From: Nereocystis luetkeana
Lineage: Eukaryota > Sar > Phaeophyceae > Laminariales > Laminariaceae
Reading direction: 5' to 3'
DNA: 64,000 bases
NCBI GenBank assembly: GCA_031213475.1
Contig: JARUPZ010000008.1
Location: forward strand, 9,243,076 to 9,307,075
Part shown: piece by piece, positions 36,342 to 48,000 of the stretch
Layout of the letters: each line of letters begins with the position of its first letter
Position numbering within the stretch: the first letter of the stretch is position 1
Notes under the pieces: generated by a model
What the model was told of the DNA's origin: nothing
Databases searched by the model: none
What the model saw: only the letters and a program-made list of their open reading frames with translations
Translations under genes and position numbers: made by a program

Positions 36342-37600
36342 CTAGGATCTATCTACTACTGCATGCGATCTACTGTCGGTACATATAGATAGATGCCATT
36401 TATAAGGATTCTATCACACAAGTCTTAAGACCCTGATATATATCTTGAGCTTTAGAGTTGCGGATTTTCATCAGATATCTGCCCGAAGTAGGAGATACGA
36501 GTACTACTCACAACAATCAATTAAGTAGTTACTACTACTGACTGTAGTACCAGGTATACAGCAACGACAACAAACAACGCAGTTCTCATCGTAGAAATCG
36601 GACAAAACTGGCTGGTAGGTGACAAAATTGCCAACCAACTGAGATGATACCGCTTGTTTGTGGACCATCCGAGTGTTTCCGGTTCCAGCTCGACCTGCAC
36701 AGCTGGCACGGCGCGCTGTCTAACTCGCATTCTGCCCCCTGAATACAGGGGGGAGGGGGCGTGGGAAATGCGCCGTTCGACTTGCCGATGCAGCTGACAG
36801 CGCGGCGCGGCTGCGGGCTTTTCCCGTCCCGAGACAGAATACGATACTACAGTAGTACTGCTGCGCATGGCTGAACATGAAGCACAATGTACATGTAGGT
36901 GTCTTTAATGCCAAACATCAGCAAAAACCAGCACACTCAACAACAAGAACAACATCACCAACAACAGCTAGCTATCTCCGGCTGGTTTGGCCCATACCTG
37001 ACTGTTAAGCTGGAAGCCTCCCCCCCCCCCCTGCACAGCTTGCTGGCTGTAGGCACCTCCTGCTTGGGGCCACTCCTGTTGTGGAGCGCGTTCAGCCTAC
37101 GAGTAGTAGTTTTTTATTTCTGACACACGTTGGTTGGAAATTACCGCGTCCCACGCCACGCAACCATCCAGCGGGAGTAGTACCGTGCTTCGCCACAACA
37201 ACATGTCTGTATATTCTCCGTTTATCAGGCACACATACATGTTATACATTCATGCCATGTCACAGATAGTATACTTCGTACCAGTTGTAATGTAGCACCG
37301 GGTGCCACATATGCTTGGAAGTATGAGGTTTAACGAAATCTTCGATTTCACAAACAGCAAGCAGTATTAATAGTATTTTTTGTCAATATCTTTATCGTCC
37401 CCGCTTTTTGCCGGGAAAAATAGTGCACCTTGTTACTTCGATACAATGGTAGGCACAACAACTTAATTATCCGTAATTTATACATACATGTCTCCACCTA
37501 CCTGCCTCGTAGGTGGAATTTCGCCTCGCACGCCCCACTTTTTTCTCTCCTCTCTTAAACATAGGCAAGCATCCCTATTATTCTATGCTGCTACAGTAGG

Positions 37601-37718
37601 TATTACGGGGGGGCATAGTTCACAGGACCAAATATTGTTAGTAAAAAGGGTTAAACATACCAGGTATAGGTTTTTATGTATACCATACGTCCTGTTAAGT
37701 ATGGTCCCCGGTAGTAGT
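37601..37718 (+). mobile_element. MITE family A, copy 11
   Basis: Ends TATTACGGGGGGGCATAGTT and AGTATGGTCCCCGGTAGTAG. Core AAATATTGTTAGTAAAAAGG. Confidence 0.85.
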
Positions 37719-37812
37719 GATATTATGCTGGGTGATGGGGTACCCGAATATATATAAACATCAATTTATACTGTATAATATACCAAGTATATACCTGGTA
37801 CACCAGCTTTAA

Positions 37813-37924
37813 TATTACGGGGGACCATAGTTAATAGGACCAAATATTATTCGTAAAAATGTTTGAATATATAGGTTTTTATGTACACCATAGGTCCTAT
37901 TAACTATGGTCCCCCGTAATAGTA
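37813..37924 (+). mobile_element. MITE family A, copy 12, near-perfect hairpin
   Basis: The arms TATTACGGGGGACCATAGTT... and ...AACTATGGTCCCCCGTAATA pair fully over about 29 bp (AATAGGACC / GGTCCTATT type). One of the least decayed copies. Confidence 0.9.
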
Positions 37925-38273
37925 ACATACCACAACAAGTATCAGATATCAAGTACACACCGGAAAAATCACACGTGCAACCGGGCAAATTACTTCAAAT
38001 TATTTTCCTAATATATTATACCTGGTACACACATACTCCTTGAGATCTGCAGCTTCAGGTTTTGTATCCCTCACATACACATACGATACACGGAAGGCAT
38101 ATATATCTTGCATGAGGCCACAAGAAACCCGAAGTACGCGGATTTGAAGTATAACACACATCAATCATCAGCTTGCCTATTATTACCAACATAAGTTTCT
38201 TTGCAATCCTCGATATCACCGCTGCTGTGGTTGTTTTTGAATTCTACAAATACATACCACGTACCAGGTACTT

Positions 38274-38274
<1 letters not shown>

Positions 38275-38340
<66 letters not shown>
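38275..38340. repeat. (AT)n microsatellite
   Basis: Pure AT repeat of about 66 bp, directly after TACCAGGTACTTGG. Confidence 0.95.
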
Positions 38341-38344
<4 letters not shown>

Positions 38345-38976
38345 GAGCATGCGGTAGTAGTCCACAGTATACTATATTGCTGGGCACATGCCAGGTATGT
38401 ATGTATGAATTGAACGCAAGCAAAAGTATTTAGTTAATGGTGAAACATTCCCTATCAACTCTGGATGGATGTGTGTTCATCCTGCGAAGTGCTCGTGTCA
38501 TGAACCCCCCAACAAAGATGCCGTACTGATTGGATCCACACACACATATATATGCACAGCACCAGGTATGCTCATTATTATGTCGCCGACAAGACGTACT
38601 CGGGGACAACTCGTTTTTTTTCCGCGCTGACTCTGTTTTCGCCGCGACCAAGATGTTCAGCTAAAAGAGGTGTATACATATATATTTATATATATATATG
38701 TATATTATATACATCGCCAGATTCGGATACATTCAATTCCGACAGGTACCACAAAAAAAAGCGGGCGTGGCGGCTCCTGGCACGAATCCCGAGGGCGCAG
38801 CGAATGGCCAGGACTGTTGTTTCGGCTGAATGCCCAATAACAATGGACCAGACCGAGATTCGCTACTTGGCGGCGGGTGCATCGGATGACAACACGTTTC
38901 GTGTTGAATTCGTCGTGTCGCCCTGCAACCGCGCACGGACTGAACATAGTACCAGGTCCTCCTCCTGATTACTTGC

Positions 38977-38979
<3 letters not shown>

Positions 38980-39013
<34 letters not shown>
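38980..39013. repeat. (GAT)n microsatellite
   Basis: About 11 GAT units just upstream of the decayed third SINE copy. Confidence 0.9.
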
Positions 39014-39016
<3 letters not shown>

Positions 39017-39067
39017 GGTTTCCATACCATTACATTGCCGTGCTGCTGGGCCGCCGCTATAGTTTCG

Positions 39068-39275
39068 GCGAGTAAGGCAGAAGAAGAGAGCGCCGAGCGC
39101 GGGTTGGCCCAGTTGGACGCGAGTCGACGAGGGAGAAGAAGGGGTGAGCAAGGCACGAACCGGATTAGGAGGCGGGGGGCGGGGGGGGGGGGGGGGGCGG
39201 GGGGGGGGGGGCAGAGCCTGATATGTGACTCCGGACCTGAGTTACAATTACAAGGGGACGCATAATAAGGCGAAT
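39068..39275 (+). mobile_element. tRNA-derived SINE body, decayed copy 3
   Basis: In the opposite orientation to the other two copies. Matching words are GAGTCGACGAGGGAGAAGAA, the GCACGAACC region, GTGACTCCGGACCTGAGTTAC and the terminal GCGAATAATGACGC. The tRNA-like head is missing or unrecognisable. The short C-rich tract of the SINE has become G runs of 17 and 13 here (39181-39211). Confidence 0.5.
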
Positions 39276-39580
39276 AATGACGCAATACACGGGACGAAAC
39301 AAAACCACACACAGCAGACGATAGGATATTCCGGAGGTAGGTGGCACGTGCAGCAACAACACCATCATGCTCTTCTTCTTGATGGAAGATGGGCGGAGAG
39401 AGCCTGAAGATGAGGTGTCGCGCGTGACCATTATTGTGCTCTCCGGTTGGCTGTTTAATGTTTGATGGCGGGACCATCGGGTCGTCCGTCCTCCGTCTCT
39501 GCGTCGGTTCTTTTTCACCACCGCCGATTGAGGCCGTACGACAGCAACTATCGACAGGCGTACATCAATCCTTTCAGCAT

Positions 39581-39672
39581 GGACTAACCGTAGCCCCGTC
39601 TTGGGGATACACCAGTCAAGTGCCGAGTAAGTTGGCCCCAAAACGGGACTGACTGCGGTTCTCAAATGGTCA
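39581..39672. mobile_element. Short hairpin element family E, copy 3, worn
   Basis: Left CCGTAGCCCCGTCTTGGGGA, right GGCCCCAAAACGGGACTGAC then TGCGGTTCTCAAATGG. Confidence 0.55.
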
Positions 39673-39834
39673 AGCTCCTCACATGTTCTGGTGTCAAGGT
39701 TGAAGTACATTCCGACACTCGCGGGCAAATATTTCCCCTCCAACATACAATAAAATTACGAAAAAAGTCAGCTGGCTGTGAGTTCGACTGATTAAATGGC
39801 TGATAATCAACTTTGCAAGCTGCGTATGTGTATT

Positions 39835-39974
39835 TATTACGGGGGAACATAGTAAATAGGACCAGCTACTATCATTAATAATAGCAAGGATAGGGAAATA
39901 TATGTACTTGCAAGTCTAGGTTTGTGTCTCTACCGTAGAGGTCCTTTTTACTATGTATGGCTCCCCGTAGTAGG
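39835..39974 (+). mobile_element. MITE family A, copy 13, with internal insertion
   Basis: Ends TTATTACGGGGGAACATAGT and GGCTCCCCGTAGTAG. The core is longer than usual. Confidence 0.75.
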
Positions 39975-41607
39975 ACATACCTGGAGTCAGGCCCGGACAA
40001 TTGTAGCATTAACCACACATCATTGAACGGCCGTAAATCCAACCAACCGTACATCTACAACAGGTTCCTACTGCCTGGTATACATACACACATCAAGCTG
40101 AAAACCATCACTGCCGCGACACCGATATTAGCAACAGTCTACAACCCCCAGAAAGTATAGCATCAATTCGACGATGTCGACATCCCGCTACAGTACATAG
40201 TACATGGACAACGTGTGTGCGATCGATCTGACAGCCACAACACTGACGGCGGTGTGGTCCTCAATGGCTCAAACTCTACCGGTTGGTTCGGGGCGCGGCG
40301 TACCGTGTGTGATGCAAGCAACGCATCTTGAACCTGCTTACGCAACCAAAGTCTACCGGCGTGGTTGGGGTCACACGTTCTGCACTCAGGCGGCGGTTTG
40401 GGCTTGAACACGCCGCCACGCACACAAATGAAGTTATTGTTCTGGTAAACGCAAGTCGGGGTGTGCACCGCGTGGGGGGGGGGGTCTGCACACACACGCA
40501 CACGCACAGCCGGGTTGCGTCCCGAAGAGGATACACCGAACCATTTTTCAGCCACCACCTCCTCTCCCCCGTGAAACTAATCGGTTTGACTTGTGGTTTC
40601 GCCGTGTGCCACAGCAGCCAATACTGTATGTAGTACGCGACCGAACTTGTATATAAGAAAACCACAGGTATCGGAGGTAAGAAAATCTGGGCTCGAAAAT
40701 TCAACGAAACGTCACAAAACCTTTGCAAACATTACACTGAAACCACGGTAGTGAAGTAGTGCAGGGGATGCCCTACGTCAAATAACAAGCACGAACACTT
40801 GAGCAGAGGCGAAAAACATTATTGTCTCCACCCTTCACTCCTTCAAGAACAAAAACCGCTCTACAGCATTCCCGAGTGCTTAGCCCTTCCTTAGAAATGC
40901 GGGCACTGCTTTGAACTGCTACGTTTTCTAGAAGAATATTGTACTGTAGTGCATCAATCAGGCGAAGGCTAGGACTACCTGTAGTACCAAAATGTCGCCA
41001 ATATTCGATTTCTTTGGCTTGTCGGTACGCCATATATCTTTCATACATACGTCTGATATCCCACTATTTCCTGCTGTCCACGTGCAAGGATGCCCGGCTT
41101 TGCGGGTGGTCGAATTACGCTGGCCACCTCTCTGGGTGTGTGTTCATTGCGACGTGTCTACAACAGCAGCAGAGGCTCATAATAAGCTTGCGCCCTTCAC
41201 AGGTAACTCATTTCTAAAACAGTACCGCGGATGGATATATATGTGGATATGCTTGACGGCTCACGTGCGTTTCCTAAACTAACTGTGAAATTTCAAGCCA
41301 TACTACATTGCTATTAAGTATATTGTTCACAACCTAACGCTGGAGCGGTTTCAAAGCCCCCAAGAAGCTAGCCACACCCAGGTATGATTTTTCCACAACA
41401 AGTGGAACTATTTTGAAGGCCAGAACTCGCCTGTAGGCGGCCGAGTCATGACATCATGTGGACCCAAGGAGAAGGATTGTGCTGTGGAGTTGGCGCGAGA
41501 ATTTTGTTAAAATCAAGAACGTACCGCTAGAAATTTAAACGGCGTATATTTTAACCCGGGTATGAGGATAATAACGTCGGACTTCGAACTTACTTCAATA
41601 TTCTCTC

Positions 41608-41852
41608 CCCGAAAACGTTAGTTACGTTTCGCTGTTACGTTTCGCTGCTCCTTTGTGGTGTTGCGCGTATTTTCATTCGATATCGCTAAATACGTGACAC
41701 GGGCAGCAAATAAACGCCGAAAGTTTGCTCAAAATTTTGAGAACCTGGGGTATCTGTTTCGAAGGTGACTGTATCTACGCGCGATCTTCTCTCCGCCATA
41801 AAACCTCTGTTTTTCAGCTACCCCGCAAGTCCGCCGCGAAGTGACTAACGGT
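41608..41852 (+). promoter_or_regulatory. Conserved upstream block of the intact epimerase gene
   Basis: This block aligns with 54640-54880 upstream of the second copy. Shared stretches include CGTTTCGCTGTTA, GGTGTTGCGCGTATTTTC, ACGTGACAC, GCAAATAAACGC, GGGGTAT-TGTTTC and CCGCCGCGAAG. No clear TATA box was seen at a convincing distance. Both genes share the sequence TAG-GAACATGG at the start codon, which could be a 3' splice site of a leader intron. Promoter function is inferred from position and from retention in both copies; common descent alone could also explain it. Confidence 0.4.
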
Positions 41853-41853
41853 G

Positions 41854-41871
41854 CCCCCCCCCCCCCCCCCC
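41854..41871. repeat. C18 homopolymer upstream of the epimerase start
   Basis: Directly follows the conserved upstream block and precedes a CCACA-rich stretch (41943-41962). In the second copy the corresponding place has no long C run. Confidence 0.9.
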
Positions 41872-42023
41872 GCCCCCCTCCAACACACAACACACCCCGA
41901 CCACCGAGCGTCCCTCGGATACCACCCCTCAAACCCCCACCGCACACCACACCACACCACACCCCAGCACTCCTGGTGCTATCTCTCAATAATAGTAAAC
42001 AAGTGTGTCCCGTACGTAGGAAC

Positions 42024-45000
42024 ATGGCGTCAATGCTTCGAGCGTTTGCGGTCATGACCCTTCTGGCAGCCAGGGGGGCCGACTCGGCTAACACCTCTTC
42101 AAAGAACAAAGCAATCTCGAAACCGTCGTGCAAGTCGAGCACCAAGGTGTCGATCCGGTACTCGTCGTCGTCGAAGCGGCTCTACCTGGAGTCGGCGGAC
42201 GGCAAGACTCGCGGCGGCTGCGTCACGCTCGAGGACATCTGGAAAGACCTGGACGGCAGCGCTCCGCTGTACGCCGTGAAGTCGGGCAGCGGCGACGTGA
42301 GCAGCAGCATAACAGGAACTTGGCTGCTTACCGAGAGCTTGTACGTTGAAGACGGCATCACTCTCCAGGTGAAACATATACTACATATCTGGCACCCGGT
42401 ACACATTTTCCCATTTGAGGATATACAGCGCGGTGTGAAAGTAAGTATTCTGTGTGGCCCATACCTGGGAGAAATATCGGCTTTGTATCTATTTCAGTGG
42501 TTTTGGACAACCAGTAGCTGTGATATCGAAATTAGTATTTTCTCGCAACTCCTCCAAACAACCTGTAAGTGGATATGTTTGGTACGTAAAAAAATACAGC
42601 AGCAATCGTGGCCGGGAAAGGTGGTCTCCATTCCACGCACCTACGGCAATATAAAGCACATCGTGATGCCAGTCTTGGCCGGAAGAACCAAAACAAGCTA
42701 CTCGTAACCTGGCACCAAACGAATGTTTTGTTCCGTGTGGTCCAGAGCGCGCGTATCTCTCGTTTTTTCCCGAACCAACTTGCATGTTTCTATTAATAGT
42801 GCTGTTGCAAGCTATGGTGTAGACGTTCTCCAGACCAAAAAAAGCAGATAATTTTACCTGCACCTCGTAAAACCGCTATGGTGTAGACGTTCTCCAGACC
42901 AAAAAAAGCAGATAATTTTACCTGCACCTCGTAAAACCACAAGTCATAGTCGGTAGCACATTTTTATTGTGGGCTTTCTTTCTACCTGCTCCGTACACAG
43001 GCGTCGAATAGACGATCGATATTTTTATTACAGGGGGGCATAGTTAACAGGACCAAATATTGTTAATAAAAGTGGTTAAACATATAGGTTTTTATGTGTA
43101 CCATGAGTCCTGTTAACTATGGTCCCCCGTAATAGTCGTATTATATACCAGTCTATATAGTGATTAATTTCTCCCCGCCCACGAAGAACACGGCTTGCCT
43201 ACCGTGCGGGTGGATGGAACCAGTTAATTACTGACTTGAGCTACTGTGGGTACATTGGCTCCGGGAACATCGTAGAGGGACACGATACAGAAAACGCAAA
43301 AAAAACTCATTCGACCACCATGCCGCAAAAAAATATGGCCCGTCTGCACTCGTATTGCTGTAGGAGCGCAATGAAGCGGGCAGAGGTGCCGGCGAGAGCA
43401 ACCTGGCAAGCGCAGAAAATGGTTGTCATCACACGCATAGATAGCAGACACATAGCACTTTGGTTCCTTCAATTAAATAATGCTTCTTCAATTCAATATT
43501 TTGAACGGTTTTCTCGCGATATACGAGGCACACGAGATGTACCACAGCCTGATCTCCAGAAACATGAAAATACAACCTCATGGCCTAGCTACAACGAACG
43601 GGGGACCATAGCAAGTAGGACCAAATTTTGTCAGTAAAAATATGAATCTACATAAGTTTTTGTACGTACAGTGGGTCCTATCTAGTATGGCCCCGCGTAA
43701 TAGCTACCAGGTACGCCACGTTTCTTCCAAAGTGGGGTATATATACTTGGATCAGATACGTGAGTGGATTTACATCAATTTGTGCGATGACTTTAGTCAG
43801 CGTGGTACTGATAAGTTCGTACTACTGTAGTAAATCAAGACGCTCAATAGTTTCCACCTTAGCTTTGTAGACAGCTACACACACGACGCCCGATATGGTG
43901 CAGGGCAACAACGTTTGTTTCTAGTTTTTGTTTTGTTTCGCTGAAGCTTTTTCTTCTAATTCGTGTCTTTTTTTATCCGATCAAAATGACATACATACCC
44001 CGATTGACCGACCCACGTTTGACACAAATAATATGTCCGCCCGCTTCTTCGTTTCCGATCAGGTGCACGGAAAGTCTGCCGGGGGTAAGGCCGACGAACT
44101 GCGCCTGCTCAGCACGAGCAAGGACTTCATCAACCTGCGTGCCCACGGAGGGAGCCTCGATTTCGTCAGCACCAAGGTACTTGCTTGGGTGTAAGTATCG
44201 ACCATCCTCGGACCAAAGAAGGCCAGGTGCACCACTGTAGAGGGTACTGCCCGACTCTCTTGTCGCTACGGCTTTCGTCTCATCATGAAAACCTGCCCCC
44301 AACCCTCCGCGGCATAGCGCCGATATTTTATATGTGAAACGTCACCGCTGCCTTCACCAGTTTGAGGGCTGCAGTCTCGTTTCGGGGTCAAACCACCAGA
44401 ATACTGAGGGAGAGTTGTTGTGCCGAGACGGGACCGGTAGTCGGTAGTAGTGTCGACCTTCGCTCATCAACTCTGGGGTGCATGGGAGACATCACTCGCG
44501 TCACATTATTCGTTTAAGTGCGGGGTTCTTTGCCCGTGTGTCGCTCATTGGTCCCGGCGGGACGCCGTTCCGGATGCATGAGTAGACTACGCGATTTCTC
44601 GTCCCGCATGGCTCCAGCAAACTTGTTGTGAGGGTACCCCCACCGCCTCTGCGAAGGGGCTCGCCTTGGATTGGATGCATTCAGGTTTCTCGTTTTTATC
44701 GGGTTGAGTTTTTGTTTTTTGTAATGCCTGGTTTGCCGTTTTGTATAGCCCGAACGCATACCGCCTGAATGGCTACTATGTACCGGTAATAGATTGGGAG
44801 CTCTCGCCCCAAATAATCTCATCTGAACAATCGTGTTCCCCCCCCCCCCCCCCCCCGCCCCTCCCTTCCTCCGCCGCCGCTGCACAGGTGTTCGCCTGGG
44901 ATACATCCAAGAACAAAGTTCGCACAGACGACAGCAAGGGCCGGTCGTACATCAGCGCCGTTTCAGAGGTCATCACCGACAGCAAGGAGAAATGCGACGG

Positions 45001-48000
45001 TAAGGCCAAGAAAAACATGGGTGAGGCAAGAATGGACGTCGAGGACAGCGAGATGGCCTACCTTGGCTACTTTGGGTCCGAGAGCTACGGCCTGACGTGG
45101 AAGGTGGGGGTACAGCCACATATCATTGGTGTTGCTGATAGAAAACGGGCCTATGTATTGCTACGGCCGCGACATATGCCTCTCAGGGTTCGATGAAGGG
45201 CATGCGTTTGACGAGTCCACGAAAACAATTCGCTTTTTCCGACCAACAGTTGACGTGAACGACGGCCCTTTTCCTCCTTATTAGGAAAAAATATAACAGT
45301 GGCACTGCTGTTCGCACAATGGGTGATTGTAAGGAATATTTACAATACTTGGAAAAATACAACATCGGTGTGAGTGAGATCAAGGGTTTCGTTGAAACTC
45401 ATCGTTTTTTAGCTGTGCGGGGTGGCACTTCGACTGCGCGTACTACCGGTTTTCTACGACCTCATGCGAGATATATATGCATTCTGTTTATAAGGCAGAA
45501 ACAATCTGAAGCTGCAGAATTTAAGGAGTGTGCGCGTGTCTATAAATATTTAAAAATTATTTACAATTTTTTCCCGAGGCTTCACGTGTAGCTTGCCAAG
45601 AGTGGGGAATTTTTCCCGGTGTGTGTTCCATACCTGATGTTACGGTTTTGTAAATAGTTTGTACTTCGGCACCATCATCATCACTACTACTACCGAGCAG
45701 CATTATATAATTTGGATACGTGCTCATACATCGGAGAGAAGGAAAATCAAGGAGGGAGGTGCAAGGACCGAATCCCACCCACGAGGCCGGTGGTGGAGAC
45801 ATGTATGTGCTTATTGATAATTTGGTTGTGATTTTGAGTTGATGTGCATGTTTTTTAATGATCAAAAAGCGGACACGATAATATTAAGAAACGATATTGC
45901 TCTCCTCCTGTGAAAGCAAAGATTTCGCCGAACCTCATAATATTTCCAATCCGTGTGTGACAATTAGATCGTGCGTACGTCGGCTATTACTTTCGAGGTA
46001 GGTGGCGCATAAAATGTACTGGACCAGGTCCTGGATGGACTTGGGGCTTGAATTATTGTACATCCAATAGTTTTTGCCATATATATGGGACAGACTTTAT
46101 TGCTAGACATGCCTGATCAACTGAGCTGTGAGAGCGAGGGTTCCGTCGAATATACTTTTTTCGCCTCGTCCGGGATGACAAGATCGTCCGCGTACTACGT
46201 ACAATTATAAATATTGATCCAATAATTGAAAAACGACAGCCGTGAGGTCGAGGATTTCGCCTAAACTCAGTTTTTGCAAGATGTATGTGTGTGATTCGTC
46301 GATCACGCGTATTACGGGTTTTATATGACCTCAAGCAGGGTATGCATCCCGTATACGAGGAAGACATATTTATTCTGAAGCTATGCTGCAGAAATCAAGG
46401 AGGGTGTGTATGTCTATTCGGAAAAAAAGTTTCCGAGGTTGCACGTAGCTTTCCACAGGTAGGTGGGGAATTATTCCGGTGTGTAGGCCACATCTTTCTG
46501 GTATGTATGTTACTGTTTCATGTACTCGTATACCTGGTATATATATGTTTGGATATATATACCGATATCATAACAACAGCACTACCGAACAGCGTTAAAC
46601 AGTATCTGGTAGTAAGGATGTGTCTACCAGGTACTCGTACCTGGTACCTGGTATTTCTTTCGAGAAGAATAAATGAAGCGGGGGCGTGCGAGAACCAAAT
46701 TCTTCATGTTCTGCATGATATTACTACAGCATAAATGACATTATTAAACAACAGCTCGCAGACAAATTTGACTTTTGACCTCAATAATTATGCAGGGTAC
46801 TTTTCAGGGAATGAACCGATCAACACGTACGTGATACCGTGAGTTTTTGTCGAAGCTTCTATTTGTAATGCACAGGGTATGTATGATACGCCGACTTACA
46901 TATTTTCGAACTATATATTTTTTTCTTTCAACTCCCCCATCTCCTACGCACGTGCCATTTAATAGTCGGCATCCCCGAGTAGACGGTCTTCTTCCTTTTC
47001 ATATTTGCCCTTTCCATCCTCCGTCGTCAACTCTATCCACCACTTGGCCATCCCCTCTTTGTAGAGATGCCAACGATTCAACACCTCTCCACAAACCCCA
47101 GTTTTTTTTTGTTCACACGGTATTTATTGTTTCCGGAGTGCGTTGGTCAAAACGTTTAATTATGGATGGAATCGTGGCGTAGTAGCAGTCTTCCCGCGGA
47201 TACCTCTTGTGCTGTGGTGGCGGCGAGGACGAAGGTGGGGGTGGCCCACGAGAAGGCGGCTTCGGCTGCGGCAAATAAATGCGGGAGTGGCGCTGGGGCC
47301 GATGCCGCCATCGATACCACCGCCGGCGTGGGCGGCGGTGGCGGACGTGGGATTCTAGGGCTACGTTTTGGTGGAAGAACGCCGTCCCGCTGTGCTACGG
47401 TGTATTCCCCCGTCCAGGTCAGGTGCCGATACTACACACGCCAATATGGCGGTACTTGATCGCCCCTCTGCGCTGTGCTCATTCTTGAGGCGTTTTGGTT
47501 GCAATCTTGGTGTGGCTAAACACACCGAGCCAACCCTCAAAACCCTCGTATGACCAGGTGCGAGGGCTCTGCAAGGATTTGAGCAACCTGGAAGTGTTCG
47601 ACAAGGTCAACGTCTACGGCAACATCTACGACTCGGACATCCACCACAACTACTTCGGCGTCTACACGTACGGCCACGAGAAGGGAGACTGGAGGAGGAA
47701 CAAGATGCACCACAACTCGCAGTACGGGTTCGACCCCCACGACGACAGCGACTTCTTGACCATCCACGACAACGAGGTCTACAACAATGGCAACCACGGC
47801 ATCATCGCCTCCAAGCGCTGCAACGGAGTGTCCATTCAGGTACGTACACGTTCACAGCAGCACCGTGAACTCCATGTTTATTCCCGCTGTTGCGTGGTAG
47901 GCGCTGTTTTTTGTTTCTGTTTGATTGGCTAATGAGCAGGACGAAGGAGGTTTACCATTATTACGAGAGACAACCATGAGAATATTCGATCCTCGATATT

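Larger units (their letters stand above)
36342..41607. other. Non-coding stretch upstream of the epimerase locus
   Basis: Holds MITE A copies 11-13, hairpin E copy 3, the third SINE copy and microsatellites. No gene supported. Confidence 0.45.

Noticed and set aside
41841-42707. One 288-codon protein with proline-rich start
   Set aside because: It starts at GTG, runs through the C18 tract and then reads into intron 1; only 42024-42368 is exon.
47537-47797. Valine-rich minus-strand frame over exon 4, and the same over 60918-61232
   Set aside because: It is the shadow of the conserved epimerase exon 4 in both copies.
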